A stretch of 64,000 nt of DNA from Bacillus sp. P14.5 (GCF_003316765.1 NZ_NIJF01000017.1:62001-126000), one strand, 5' to 3'. Shown: positions 42,763-52,626, numbered from the stretch's first letter. Notes: generated from the letters alone by a model not told the origin. Numbers and translations: made by a program.

Positions 42763-44169
42763 ATGGAGAAACCCGAAACTAGAGAGGAACAGGAATTTAA
42801 AATTGTGCCGATTGTCGCCATTTTGATTTCAGGTGCATTTGCAGCGATCTTAAATCAAACTCTTTTGGCTACGGCACTGCCCCACATCATGAGGGATCTT
42901 GATTTAAGCGCTAATACAGCACAATGGCTGACGACTGTATTTATGCTAGTGAACGGAGTGATGATCCCCATTACAGCTTTTCTCATCGGCCGGTATACTA
43001 CACGGCGGTTGTTTTTGACTGCGATGGGGTTATTTGCGGCAGGGACATTCATTTGCGCAATCGCCCCCACCTTTTTCTTTCTTATGATTGGTCGAATTGT
43101 GCAGGCGTCGGGTGCCGGAATTATGATTCCATTGATGCAGACGGTGTTTTTTGTCATCTTTCCAGTTGAGAAGCGTGGATCCGCGATGGGGTTGTTCGGA
43201 TTGGTCATTTCTTTCGCTCCGGCAATTGGACCGACATTGTCCGGTTACCTTGTCGATCAATATCCTTGGCGGGTTCTCTTTTATGTTGTACTGCCAATAG
43301 CTATCATTGATTTTATCATTGCTTTTTTTGTATTGAAAAATGTAACGAAACTAACGAATCCAAAGCTGGATGTACTATCCATCATCCTTTCCACGCTGGG
43401 ATTTGGAGGGATTCTGTATGGCTTCAGTACGGCTGGTACCACGGGCTGGGGAAGTGGCCAGGTGCTCCTCTCCTTGCTGCTTGGAAGTGTCATTCTATAT
43501 GTTTTTATCAAAAGACAATTCAAGCTGGAGCAGCCCATCCTTGAATTCAGGGTGTTCAAGTTCGGGATTTTCACTCTGGCAACCATCATCGGCATGATCA
43601 TGTTTATCGCGATGATTGGAGGGGCGACCATCCTGCCGATTTATATGCAGAACATGCAAGAGTTTTCCGCTTTTGAATCAGGACTTATGCTCCTGCCGGG
43701 AGCGTTGATCATGGGGATCATGAATCCTGTCAGCGGCAGGATTTTTGATAAATTCGGTGCCAAAATGCTCGCCATCGTCGGACTGACCATTGTGACAGTT
43801 TCAACCTTTTTCTTTACCAACTTGACGACTGAAACGTCCTTTACATACATGGCAGTTGTCAACGCAGTAAGGATGTTCGGTGTTGCTCTGGTGATGATGC
43901 CTGTCACCACAGCCGGTCTTAATCAACTGCCGCCGAGCCTGATTCCGCATGGTACTGCTATGAATAACACCATGAGGCAGATTTCAGGTTCTGTAGGGAC
44001 AGCCCTGCTGGTCACCATCATGACAAACAGTGCTCTCAACCCTTCAGAATACGGAATGGAGGGGCTGGTACACGGTGTCAACGTTTCCTTCATCGCTGCC
44101 GGAGCCGTGGCAGGAATAGGCATCATCCTGTCATTCTTTTTGAGGAAAACGACCCCTGCGGAGGAGTAA
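42763..44169 (+). CDS. DHA2-family MFS multidrug exporter (copy 2)
   Basis: 468 residues with GGGGGAGG before the ATG. Fourteen predicted helices. Motifs LNQTLLATALPHIM, GRYTTRRLFLTAMG (motif A region) and GLVISFAPAIGPTLSGYLVD (motif C) mark a DHA2 drug:proton antiporter. It is a paralog of the exporter at 39115. A terminator follows at once. Confidence 0.9.
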   Translation: MEKPETREEQEFKIVPIVAILISGAFAAILNQTLLATALPHIMRDLDLSANTAQWLTTVFMLVNGVMIPITAFLIGRYTTRRLFLTAMGLFAAGTFICAIAPTFFFLMIGRIVQASGAGIMIPLMQTVFFVIFPVEKRGSAMGLFGLVISFAPAIGPTLSGYLVDQYPWRVLFYVVLPIAIIDFIIAFFVLKNVTKLTNPKLDVLSIILSTLGFGGILYGFSTAGTTGWGSGQVLLSLLLGSVILYVFIKRQFKLEQPILEFRVFKFGIFTLATIIGMIMFIAMIGGATILPIYMQNMQEFSAFESGLMLLPGALIMGIMNPVSGRIFDKFGAKMLAIVGLTIVTVSTFFFTNLTTETSFTYMAVVNAVRMFGVALVMMPVTTAGLNQLPPSLIPHGTAMNNTMRQISGSVGTALLVTIMTNSALNPSEYGMEGLVHGVNVSFIAAGAVAGIGIILSFFLRKTTPAEE

Positions 44170-44205
44170 TGTGTGACAGTCACGCACCGATATATGTCGA
44201 ATTTG

Positions 44206-44240
44206 CGAGTGTGAACCCTATGGTTTTGCACTCGTTTTTT
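44206..44240 (+). terminator. Terminator of exporter copy 2
   Basis: CGAGTG and CACTCG with TTTTTT after; the loop is 17 bases. Confidence 0.7.
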
Positions 44241-44286
44241 CAGTATCCATATTGCTTTTGGGTTACTTGATTACAATGATTTTCTA

Positions 44287-44397
44287 TTAAAACATCCGAT
44301 TATATAAACTGGCTCGCCTGTCGGTGATTGTATCCATGATTCGTTTTACTTCGATATCTTCTGTCTTCTTAAAAAAATTCTTCATCTTTCGTTTCAT
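44287..44397 (-). CDS. 36-residue basic small protein
   Basis: AAAGGAG lies nine bases before the ATG at 44397. Sequence MKRKMKNFFKKTEDIEVKRI, then MDTITDRRASLYNRMF, is strongly basic and helical. It is below the usual size cut-off for gene callers. The good ribosome site and clean stop favour a real gene; no family is recognised. Confidence 0.55.
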   Translation of the reverse strand: MKRKMKNFFKKTEDIEVKRIMDTITDRRASLYNRMF

Positions 44398-44613
44398 GCT
44401 TCATCTCTCCTTTCTACCACTAGTGTAGCCAGAAACACGCTTGAAATTAACATTCGCCAGGATGGTTTTTCATCAGGCTTCAGAAGGAGAGTACTTCAGC
44501 CATAGCCAAGCTCAAAATTGAGGCCATCAAAATAAATGAAACTAAAACTCTGCTTCAACCGTATATATAATAAGCAAAATAACTTAACTCCTGGAAGGAG
44601 AAACATATAACAT

Positions 44614-46293
44614 ATGGGAAGCATTTTTTTATTTTCAATTATAGTGGGTGTGATCATAACGGTGCTGCTGGTGCCGCTTCAGGGCGGAAGGGCCGGGAAG
44701 AAGGAGAAAAGCCGTTTTAATGCCGCAGGAATGGCAGCGGTACTTCTCATCACGGTTGCAGCAACATTCGTATTTTATTACCTAAGCAATCTGGATCGTA
44801 ACTTTTCATCTATGTGGATTTTTCTGATTATTGCTTCAGGTGCAGGAGCCTTTTTGGCTGCAGGGAAGGAGCGGTTGATTAAGAGCTCTGTGTTTTTAGT
44901 AACCCTGCTGGCAGGCGCCTACCTGCTGACTGCATTCCTTTTCAATGCGGATGAAAAATTCGAGTCAGCCAAAATGGATGTGAAAACGGAAATCGAAGCA
45001 TTCGATGAGCAAAAGACACCGGCCAGCGTGCCGCCGAAATTCGCCCGCAATAAAATGAAGAAGGCCTTTGGACAGGTGCCAAACACAAGCTATTATGAGC
45101 TCGGAAACCTGCAGATTCAAAAAGTGAACGGCGAATATGTCTACATCGCCCCAGTGGAATTTTCAGGGTTTTTCAAATGGTTCAAGGGAGACGAAACACC
45201 TGGTTATTTCACCATCAGCGCAACAGATTCATCAGCAAATCCAAAGTTTGTGAAGGAAAAGATGGTCTATACACGGTCTTCCTACTTTCATAAGAACATC
45301 GAGCGCCATATCCGGATGAACTATCCGAAGCAGATATTTAACGGCGATGTGCAGCTGGAAGTGGATGAAAACGGCAAGCCGTATTATGTCCGCACTTATG
45401 GGAAATTCATCTCTGCCAGGAACGGCTTCGAGGCGGATGGCATCGTCATTGTCGATCCGCAAAATGGAAATGTGAAATCGTATAAACTGGACGATGCACC
45501 TGAGTTCATCGATGGCGCTGTATCGCCTGAAGCCGTCAGTCTGCAGAACAGTTATTACGGAAACTATGTCAAAGGCTTCTGGAACAGTCTGTTCGGAAAA
45601 TCCGATGTAAAGCTTCCATCAGATGAAGGAACAGAGGCAAACGTCAGCCCGATTTTCGATGAAAACGGAGAAATGTTTTACTTTACAGATTTCACCTCAC
45701 CAAAAGAAGGCGTAGACAGCATGCTTGGCTATTCCTTAACGAACTCGAGGACGGGGGAGGCAACCTTCTACACAGGCAATCTGGAAAAATCGTACATGGA
45801 CTCACAAGGGAATCTCCAGATTATCGAGAAGAAATTCATTGAAAAGAAATGGGGCGGGGAAATGCCGATCCTGTATAATTTCTATGGTGAAGCGAGCTGG
45901 CTGACACCGGTGCTGGACGCCAATGGCTTCCTCCAGAATTACTTTATCGTTTCAGCCGCTAATCCGGAAATCTCCGTCTATGCCAACACGCCGAACCAGG
46001 CTCTTAAGCTGTATAAAACAGCCCTGCAGCGGGGAGGCGGAAGCGTCAACGGAAGCGGAGAGGCAGAAGAAAAACAGGTCAGCGGAACTGTCTCACGGGT
46101 ATATAAAGAAAAAACAGGAGACTACACAACGGTTTTCTTCCTGCTGGATAGCGGAAACAGCTACACCGTTTCCTCGGAAAACAACCCGATGAGCATCTAC
46201 CTGAAAGAAAACGACAACGTAATCGTCACTTATCTTGACACAGGGGAAAGCTTCCTGCCTGTTCGGGAAATGGAGATAGAGGGGCTGGAGTAA
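44614..46293 (+). CDS. Large membrane protein of unknown function
   Basis: 559 residues, with AAGGAG about 11 bases before the ATG. Four hydrophobic helices (near 5, 36, 65 and 90) are followed by a long hydrophilic domain from about 115, with repeated F/Y-rich strands (YIAPVEFSGFFKWFKGDETPGYF in part, then YYVRTYGKF and MFYFTDFTSP) and a C-terminal OB-like domain (VSGTVSRVYKEKTGDYTTVF, in part) at 480-559. The long part probably lies outside the cell and resembles CvpA-type or DUF-only Bacillus surface proteins; I cannot name it. It is monocistronic. Confidence 0.75.
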   Translation: MGSIFLFSIIVGVIITVLLVPLQGGRAGKKEKSRFNAAGMAAVLLITVAATFVFYYLSNLDRNFSSMWIFLIIASGAGAFLAAGKERLIKSSVFLVTLLAGAYLLTAFLFNADEKFESAKMDVKTEIEAFDEQKTPASVPPKFARNKMKKAFGQVPNTSYYELGNLQIQKVNGEYVYIAPVEFSGFFKWFKGDETPGYFTISATDSSANPKFVKEKMVYTRSSYFHKNIERHIRMNYPKQIFNGDVQLEVDENGKPYYVRTYGKFISARNGFEADGIVIVDPQNGNVKSYKLDDAPEFIDGAVSPEAVSLQNSYYGNYVKGFWNSLFGKSDVKLPSDEGTEANVSPIFDENGEMFYFTDFTSPKEGVDSMLGYSLTNSRTGEATFYTGNLEKSYMDSQGNLQIIEKKFIEKKWGGEMPILYNFYGEASWLTPVLDANGFLQNYFIVSAANPEISVYANTPNQALKLYKTALQRGGGSVNGSGEAEEKQVSGTVSRVYKEKTGDYTTVFFLLDSGNSYTVSSENNPMSIYLKENDNVIVTYLDTGESFLPVREMEIEGLE

Positions 46294-46300
46294 TTCGGGT

Positions 46301-46358
46301 GCCAGGTACTACCAATGAACAGAGCCAGCAAAATGGTTTTGGGTGGTACCTGGCTTTT
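46301..46358 (+). terminator. Terminator of the large membrane protein gene
   Basis: GCCAGGTACTACC and GGTGGTACCTGGC pair (one mismatch) with CTTTTG after. Confidence 0.75.
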
Positions 46359-46423
46359 GTTACGGTTGTCTTGAATATTCCTGTTTATATATGGGGCTTC
46401 GGCTTTGCCTGAAGGGGTTTGCT

Positions 46424-46930
46424 GGCTAATCCCCCTGCTTCAGGGGCTTTTTGCGGATTTAGCATAGTGTTTATGGAGTAATCACCCTGCTTTAGGGGGG
46501 TTTTTGCGGATCTAGCATGGTGTTTATCGGCTAATCACCCTGCTTCAGAAGAATTTTCCGGATTTAGCATGGTGTTTATGAAGTAATCACCCTGCTTCAG
46601 AAGGCTTTTTGCGGATCTAGCATAGTGTTTATGAAGTAATCACCCTGCTTCAGATGGTTTTTTCCGGATTTAGCATAGTGTTTATCGAGTGATCACCCTG
46701 CTTCAGGGGATTTTTCCGGATTTAGCATGGTGTTTATCGGCTAATTACCCTGCTTCAGAGGAATTTAACGGGATCTAGCATGGTGTTTATGGAGTAATCA
46801 CCCTGCTTCAGAGGGCTTTTTGCGGATCTAGCATGGTGTTTATGGAGTAATCACCCTGTTTCAGAAGGTTTGTTCCGGATCTAACATAGTGTTTATGGAG
46901 TAATCACCCTGCTTAAAAAGATTTATCAAA
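46424..46930. repeat. Minisatellite: ten 52-53-bp tandem units
   Basis: Each unit reads about GGAGTAATCACCCTGCTTCAG, then a variable G/T stretch, then CGGATCTAGCATGGTGTTTAT. Ten copies of the CACCCTG core are seen from 46424 to 46912. Variation is scattered through the unit rather than confined to a spacer, so it is not a CRISPR array. No open frame crosses it. Confidence 0.85.
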
Positions 46931-47004
46931 CTTAAAGGGGCTCACTTGCCCGCTAATCCGGCAAATATATCATACTGCCGCTGCAATCCACTCCATAACA
47001 TTTA

Positions 47005-47052
47005 AAACCCTCACCAAACCTTGATTCTAAAAAGGTTTGGTGAGGGTTTTTT
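47005..47052. terminator. Strong hairpin after the minisatellite
   Basis: AAACCCTCACCAAACC and GGTTTGGTGAGGGTTT form a perfect 16-bp stem, with T run on the plus strand. Confidence 0.75.
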
Positions 47053-47079
47053 GCTCATACATCCTTTAATAATACCAGA

Positions 47080-47392
47080 CCGCTTACGCTTTTGTTGCCG
47101 TCCAGCTTCAGCGGCCAAGGGTCCGTACCCACCGGAACGGACAAAGCCCCTCGGGGTCAAATAACCCTCAGAGAATAAAAGAAAGAGTGCATTTTTTTCT
47201 CTGAGGAACAGTCGCCTGTCGGGGCTGACCAGGCCGCTTGTGCTTTTGTCGCCGTCCAGCTTCAGCGGCCAAGGGTCCGTACCCACCGGAACGGACAAAG
47301 TCCCTCGGGATCAAATAACCCTCAGAGAATAAAAAGAAAGAGCGCCTTTTTTTCTCTTAGGAACATTTGCCTGTCGGGGCTAAGCAGGCCGC
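47080..47392. repeat. Tandem 154-155-bp duplication containing R3 hairpins
   Basis: Two units begin at 47080 and 47234 with CCGCTT(AC/GT)GCTTTTGT(T/C)GCCGTCC, and a third start occurs at 47389 inside the last codons of the DUF3951-like gene. Each contains an R3 hairpin (AGCCCCTCGGGG-type, then CTCAGAGAA / TTCTCTGAG). Confidence 0.85.
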
Positions 47393-47608
47393 TTACGCTT
47401 GTGTGCGTCCATCCCCCTGATCTTCATCCTCGGCTGGCATCTCTTGTTCTTCATGAAATTCAACTTCGGTCTGCCCGGTTACCTGGTCAAACGGTGTGTA
47501 GAAAAGGGAGAGACTTTTTTTCTTTAAAAAAACTTTATAGAAACCAATGGATACAAGCACGATGATGGCTGCAGGGAAAAAGACGGCCATGATGGCGGCA
47601 GGATTCAA
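47393..47608 (-). CDS. DUF3951-like small membrane protein
   Basis: 71 residues from a TTG that overlaps the preceding stop; GGAGG lies six bases before it. One membrane helix (IMAVFFPAAIIVLVSIGFYKVFL) is followed by a short acidic tail ending in DEDQGDGRTQA. It is translationally coupled to the DUF4003 gene. The tandem 155-bp repeat begins exactly at its 3' end, so the last codons may have been shaped by the repeat. Confidence 0.7.
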   Translation of the reverse strand: MNPAAIMAVFFPAAIIVLVSIGFYKVFLKKKSLSLFYTPFDQVTGQTEVEFHEEQEMPAEDEDQGDGRTQA

Positions 47609-48588
47609 TCGGAGCCTCCGCCTGCAGCGCCAGCAGCAGCTGCAGCACCGGATATAGCAGCGACCGAAGCTGCCTGTTGTGCTTGGATAAGGGTCTCCAT
47701 GGTCGTATACAAGCTGGTTTCAACCATGGATGAGTGTTCAATTTTATCCGCAATATAAAAGCTGACGGCCATCATGAAATTGATATCCTTATGCCATTTG
47801 AACAGTTTTTCAGCATTTAATGTTTCCCAGATTTCTTTTACGGCCATAAGGTGATTTTCGCTGTCTGATAAGAAAGAAAGCACTGCCAGCTGCGGGTACA
47901 AGCTGGCCTTTGGCCTAATGTCCAATTGCCGCATGCCGTCAAAAAGGTGCGTACAGCGGGCAATCAATTGCTTTTGATCGGGATTTTCGTGAAGAGACAG
48001 AATATGGCTCATGCTTTGAAGATCGTTGCCTTTTCGAAATCCTGCCTGATCAAGTGTATTGTAGAAATCCTCAATCCTAACAATGAGTGAATCGATTTCC
48101 TGATTTCGTTCAGCCAGAAGCATTGCCAAAGGATAATCGCTCTGTCCTGTCAGGAAAAAATGTTCTTCACGCATTTTTCTATAAATATCCATAGCCAGCG
48201 AAGCAGCTTCTTCCTTGCTTTCATGTACACATAAGACGACGGCTGCGATATAACTGTAAACACCCCTTGTGAATCCTTCTTTTATGAGGATTTCATAGCT
48301 CTCACTGAAATCGGCAAATGCAGATTCGGGATTGTCAAAGCGGGTATCCAGCATAGCGGCAATGGTAAAGCGAAGCTGAGATTTCAATGTTGAGAATATA
48401 CCGACCTCATTTTTTATGAAATCACCCAGCCTTTGAAATCGGTCAATATTGAACTCACGCTGGCTTGTTACATATAATGAAGCAGCCATCATGAGTGTTC
48501 TATTGTCGGATACCTTCCAGCGTAAATTGCTTTTTAACTTTGAATAGATGTCTTTATATCTGTCAATCTTCCTCATCGCATCACTCAT
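47605..48588 (-). CDS. DUF4003 family protein
   Basis: 327 residues from an ATG at 48588 with AAGGA about ten bases before it; a GTG three codons upstream is also possible. Largely helical repeat-like sequence (DRYKDIYSKLKSNLRWKVSD, then LMMAASLYVTSQREFNIDRF) typical of Bacillus DUF4003, which has no assigned function. The C-terminus ends in an Ala/Gly-rich run (AAISGAAAAAGAAGGGSD). It forms an operon with a small membrane protein, so the pair may act at the membrane. Confidence 0.85.
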   Translation of the reverse strand: MSDAMRKIDRYKDIYSKLKSNLRWKVSDNRTLMMAASLYVTSQREFNIDRFQRLGDFIKNEVGIFSTLKSQLRFTIAAMLDTRFDNPESAFADFSESYEILIKEGFTRGVYSYIAAVVLCVHESKEEAASLAMDIYRKMREEHFFLTGQSDYPLAMLLAERNQEIDSLIVRIEDFYNTLDQAGFRKGNDLQSMSHILSLHENPDQKQLIARCTHLFDGMRQLDIRPKASLYPQLAVLSFLSDSENHLMAVKEIWETLNAEKLFKWHKDINFMMAVSFYIADKIEHSSMVETSLYTTMETLIQAQQAASVAAISGAAAAAGAAGGGSD

Positions 48589-48696
48589 ACATAACACTTC
48601 CTTATAAATTCTTAGTAGTTTATATACGGTTCAATGCTAGAGAAGTTCCCTTTTAATAGGAAATAGATTGGTAAATTCCCTTGATGCAAGCAGGAG

Positions 48697-48835
48697 ATGC
48701 GGGAATGGTTTGAATCGAAGGTAAAACGTGAATAAATACTGTATGAAGGGTTTTCTGTAAAAAAGCAAAAGGTGAAACCCTTCAAAAAAGCCGGTTCGCA
48801 GAAACTCATCCCTTTCAGGCAAGAAATAAATGGTA
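48697..48835 (+). repeat. Dispersed repeat R4, fullest copy
   Basis: GAATGGTTTGAATCGAAGG, then AATAAATACTGTATGAAGGG, then TGAAACCCTTCAAAAAAGCC and AAGAAATAAATGG. The left half recurs at 56830-56905 and the right half at 59217-59280. Confidence 0.75.
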
Positions 48836-48976
48836 AGGTCACAGTGACGTCCCGAAATTTATCGAAGGTTTGGGGGATTGGCCGGACACCCGGGGTGTTA
48901 TGAGTATGTCCAAAAGTGAAGATAGAAAAAACGGTGCCAGACCCTTGGCACGTTCAAATAACATAGTTGCTATTTA

Positions 48977-49030
48977 GAAAACGAACATAGGCCATAATCA
49001 AACATTTGATTGAGGCCCATGTTCGTTTTC
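48977..49030. terminator. Long hairpin
   Basis: GAAAACGAACAT-GGCC and GGCC-ATGTTCGTTTTC pair as a long stem with a 20-base AT-rich loop region. No adjacent gene clearly owns it. Confidence 0.6.
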
Positions 49031-49294
49031 TGGTTAATATCCATCAAAGAATGACTTGTCCTGTGTTCCCTTTGCTTAGGAGTATATCCTGTAGGGGAAA
49101 CGTCTAATGATATAATAATAGAAGATAGCTAACCAAATTGATTATGCCTCAGAAAACAATCCATCTCTTAAAATACAAAATAACATCATGTGAAATCTCA
49201 TCCCTTTGGTACTGTAAAATAAAAGAGTAATCTATACAATCCGGAAACATTTCCATGGGTTTCTCTTAATATCTTAATAAAAGGAGTAAAGGCA

Positions 49295-50785
49295 ATGGTT
49301 AAATTATTGATTGCGGATCGGGATCAGAATGAGCGAAATGGGATTAACTGGCTTATTTCTTCTTATTCCTTGCCATATAAAAAAGTGCTTCTAGCGGAAT
49401 CTGTTGAAGAAACAATCCATTTGGCTGAGCAGGAGCTTCCTGATGCTGTATGCATTGAAATTGATATGATTCCTTTAGAACAGTGGGAGAGGGTGAAAAA
49501 GGCAATTCAACTTTACTCTGGGGAAGTGATTGTAGCCACTGCAGAAGCTACCTTTGAAAGGGCGATGCAGGCAATTGAATTGAATGCATTTGACCTGTGG
49601 GTAAAGCCTCTTTCACCAGATGAAATCAAAAGAACGCTCCAACATTGCCATCGACAAATCGTTAAAGGTCAGGAGAAAAATTCTGCTCCTAATGTGCCGG
49701 TTCAGTCAGGTCTTACCTACCAGTCTTTATTTATTAATGAAGAAACAGCCGGCGGGCCGTATGCTGTCCTTTTGATCCAAACAGAAAATGTGAATGATCT
49801 GGTCAGGCTGCAGAACTTTATTGAAGTATATCCCTTTCAGCACAATCCAACTATATTTCCTCTAAGTGACATGGTTGCCTGTGTTTTTGATGTTCAGAAT
49901 GATGTGAGGAAAAAGGAGTATGTCATTCAAGTGAGACAAAGGTTGCTGAAGCAGTGGGAGAATCAATCTCATGAACCGATTGCTGGTGTCCTGTACATAC
50001 CCAAAAGTAACCAAACCCCGCATGAAAGTTATGTGTATGCCAAACAGTTGCTGCAGATCCACTTCTTTAAAGGCTATCGACAGCTTACATTGATACGGGA
50101 AGAAATAAGCTGGCAAATGATTGACCCTTTTTTAACTTCAGATGAACAGAAGGATTGGATTGAAATGCTAAATGAGGGCAGCTACGAACGCATTAAGGAA
50201 TGGATGTATAATGAATTTCTGTCGTTTGAGATGCCATACCCTGATCCGGGACTTCTTAGAACAAGGTTATCCAGCATACTGGCTCAAGTCCGCAGATTCA
50301 TGAAGTCTCACTATTTGCAGTATGAAAAACTGGAGGACCATTATCATCGTATTTTTGAAACGATTCTATATACTCCCGTTTTGTATCGGATAGTACAGGA
50401 TTTTATACTTTTTATTAATGAAGTAATTAAAGGCTCCAAAGAACATCAGAATAATAAGATTTTCGATGTTACAGAGAGGGCAGTCCTTTTCATGGAAAAT
50501 AATTTTGCTGACAAAGATCTGTCCCTTAATAAGGTAGCAGCCTATGTTGATCGAAGTCCGGCTTATTTAAGCTCGTTATTCACCACTAAAAAGGGAAGTT
50601 CATTCAGGCAGATACTAACCGAGATACGTATTAAGGCTGCTGAAGGATACCTTTTGTCAAGTGATTTATCAATTCAGGAAATAGCCCACAAAACCGGATA
50701 TCGGAATGCGAATTATTTTAGTCGAATCTTTAAGGAAATGGTAGGAATATCACCAAGATCTTATAAAAACAGTAAGAATTTATAA
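49295..50785 (+). CDS. AraC-type response regulator, probable hut activator
   Basis: 496 residues with AAAGGAG ten bases before the ATG. A YesN-like layout: receiver domain (1-125), a long middle segment, and an AraC helix-turn-helix (about 395-496: SLNKVAAYVDRSPAYLSSLF, then QEIAHKTGYRNANYFSRIFK). In the receiver the usual phospho-Asp position (PDAVCIE, residue 55) is Glu, though Asp57 is two residues on; Lys in DLWVKPL is kept. No kinase is adjacent. It lies 155 bases upstream of hutU on the same strand and may activate hut directly. Confidence 0.85.
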   Translation: MVKLLIADRDQNERNGINWLISSYSLPYKKVLLAESVEETIHLAEQELPDAVCIEIDMIPLEQWERVKKAIQLYSGEVIVATAEATFERAMQAIELNAFDLWVKPLSPDEIKRTLQHCHRQIVKGQEKNSAPNVPVQSGLTYQSLFINEETAGGPYAVLLIQTENVNDLVRLQNFIEVYPFQHNPTIFPLSDMVACVFDVQNDVRKKEYVIQVRQRLLKQWENQSHEPIAGVLYIPKSNQTPHESYVYAKQLLQIHFFKGYRQLTLIREEISWQMIDPFLTSDEQKDWIEMLNEGSYERIKEWMYNEFLSFEMPYPDPGLLRTRLSSILAQVRRFMKSHYLQYEKLEDHYHRIFETILYTPVLYRIVQDFILFINEVIKGSKEHQNNKIFDVTERAVLFMENNFADKDLSLNKVAAYVDRSPAYLSSLFTTKKGSSFRQILTEIRIKAAEGYLLSSDLSIQEIAHKTGYRNANYFSRIFKEMVGISPRSYKNSKNL

Positions 50786-50811
50786 GAATCTAAAATAATT
50801 ATCCGTTTTTA

Positions 50812-50825
50812 TGTAAGCGCTTTAT
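50812..50825. promoter_or_regulatory. Candidate cre (CcpA) site before hutU
   Basis: TGTAAGCGCTTTAT agrees with the ideal catabolite-response element in its first 11 of 14 bases. It lies between the response regulator stop and hutU, where it could repress hut when glucose is available. Confidence 0.7.
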
Positions 50826-50940
50826 TACAGAGAGGATAAAACATAAAAATACTCCTTCTTTTCCAAAACATGTGTCCTATTTTTACATGTGCTGCTTCGG
50901 TATACTTGAACTGTCAGAAAATTTAAATGAGGTGAAAACC

Positions 50941-52608
50941 GTGACAATTAAAGAAAATAACAAGCGCACAATCAAAAATTATACAGGCACTGATTTACAT
51001 GCTAAAGGATGGGTTCAGGAAGCCGCCTTAAGAATGCTGATGAATAATCTTGACGAAGAAGTGGCAGAACGGCCGGAAGATTTGGTTGTTTATGGAGGGA
51101 TTGGAAAGGCAGCCCGAAACTGGGAGTCTTATGATGCGATCGTCAAGACACTTCATAACTTAGAATCAGATGAAACCCTGCTTGTTCAATCAGGAAAGCC
51201 GGTAGGGGTATTCAAAAGCCATGAAGATGCACCCCGGATACTAATCGCGAACTCTAACCTGGTACCTGCTTGGGCAAACTGGGATCATTTTAATGAACTG
51301 GACAAAAAAGGTCTGATGATGTATGGCCAGATGACAGCTGGAAGCTGGATTTATATCGGAAGCCAGGGCATTGTACAAGGAACTTATGAAACTTTCGGGG
51401 AGCTTGCACGTCAGCACTTTAATGGGAGCTTAAAAGGAACAATCACTGTGACTGCAGGACTTGGCGGTATGGGGGGCGCGCAGCCGTTGGCAGTTACGTT
51501 GAACGGTGGTGTCAGCATTTGTATTGAAGTCGATCGCACCCGGATTCAAAAGAGATTGGATACAAAGTATTTGGATACTTATGCAGGCACTTTAGATGAA
51601 GCGATCAATACAGCGATGGAAGCTAAACGGGAGGGAAAAGCCCTGTCAATCGGCCTTTTAGGAAATGCCGCAGAGCTTCTGCCGAGAATGATTTCAAGGG
51701 GATTCATACCAGACGTGTTGACAGACCAAACGTCCGCTCATGATCCTTTGAACGGTTATCTTCCTCTCAATTTGACACTGGAAGAGGCAGCAGAATTACG
51801 CAAACAGGATCCGAAAGAGTGTGAAGCAAGAGCACAAAAAAGTATTGCTGTACATGTTAAAGCAATGCTGGAGATGCAGAAGCAGGGAGCTATTACGTTT
51901 GACTATGGTAACAATATCCGCCAGGTTGCAAAAAATGAAGGCGAAGAGAATGCATTCGACTTCCCTGGGTTTGTTCCTGCTTATATTCGTCCACAGTTCT
52001 GTGAAGGAAAAGGGCCTTTCCGCTGGGTAGCATTATCAGGGGATCCTGAGGATATTTACAAAACGGATGAAGTTATCTTGCGTGAATTTAGCGACAACCA
52101 ACACCTTTGCAACTGGATTAAAATGGCACAGGAAAAGATACAATTCCAGGGCCTTCCATCACGAATTTGCTGGCTGGGTTATGGAGAGAGAGCGAAATTT
52201 GGCAAAATCATCAATGATATGGTAGCCCGGGGGGAATTGAAAGCTCCTATTGTTATAGGGCGAGACCATCTTGATTCGGGATCAGTTTCATCTCCTAACC
52301 GTGAAACAGAAGGAATGAAGGATGGGAGTGATGCTGTTGCCGATTGGCCAATCCTGAATGCGCTCATCAATGCAGTTGGTGGAGCAAGCTGGGTTTCAGT
52401 TCACCATGGCGGGGGAGTAGGGATGGGATATTCCCTTCATGCCGGTATGGTTATTGTGGCAGATGGCACGAAAGAAGCCGAAAAGCGGCTTGAAAGAGTG
52501 CTAACGACGGACCCTGGAATGGGTGTAGTCCGGCATGCTGATGCGGGGTATGATCTTGCGATAAAAACAGCAAAAGAAAAGGGCATCAAAATGCCGATGA
52601 TCGACTAA
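50941..52608 (+). CDS. hutU: Urocanate hydratase
   Basis: 555 residues from a GTG with GAGGTG seven bases before it. NAD-dependent urocanase fold: [22 protein letters not shown] (in part) is the NAD-binding glycine loop, with the catalytic Cys in the region [14 protein letters not shown] and [15 protein letters not shown] near the end. It hydrates urocanate to imidazolone propionate, the second step of histidine breakdown. It opens the hut cluster here; histidine ammonia-lyase (hutH), which usually precedes it, is absent. Confidence 0.97.
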   Translation: MTIKENNKRTIKNYTGTDLHAKGWVQEAALRMLMNNLDEEVAERPEDLVVYGGIGKAARNWESYDAIVKTLHNLESDETLLVQSGKPVGVFKSHEDAPRILIANSNLVPAWANWDHFNELDKKGLMMYGQMTAGSWIYIGSQGIVQGTYETFGELARQHFNGSLKGTITVTAGLGGMGGAQPLAVTLNGGVSICIEVDRTRIQKRLDTKYLDTYAGTLDEAINTAMEAKREGKALSIGLLGNAAELLPRMISRGFIPDVLTDQTSAHDPLNGYLPLNLTLEEAAELRKQDPKECEARAQKSIAVHVKAMLEMQKQGAITFDYGNNIRQVAKNEGEENAFDFPGFVPAYIRPQFCEGKGPFRWVALSGDPEDIYKTDEVILREFSDNQHLCNWIKMAQEKIQFQGLPSRICWLGYGERAKFGKIINDMVARGELKAPIVIGRDHLDSGSVSSPNRETEGMKDGSDAVADWPILNALINAVGGASWVSVHHGGGVGMGYSLHAGMVIVADGTKEAEKRLERVLTTDPGMGVVRHADAGYDLAIKTAKEKGIKMPMID

Positions 52609-52626
52609 GTAACTGAGGAGGATTCG

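Larger units (their letters stand above)
48598..49294. other. Intergenic region with repeat R4 and a hairpin
   Basis: No gene seen. 48650-48835 is the fullest copy of repeat R4 and the hairpin at 48977-49030 ends the left part. The rest leads to the response regulator's ribosome site. Confidence 0.6.

Noticed and set aside
46424-46930. CRISPR-like array of regularly spaced repeats
   Set aside because: The whole 53-bp unit is conserved with scattered changes; there are no unique spacers and no cas genes.
47011-47298. 95-codon minus-strand frame
   Set aside because: Covers the 155-bp tandem repeat and a terminator; its repetitive peptide only reflects the DNA repeat.
48612-48842. Minus-strand 76-codon frame
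   Set aside because: Derived from repeat R4, lacks a ribosome site and breaks in the other R4 copies.
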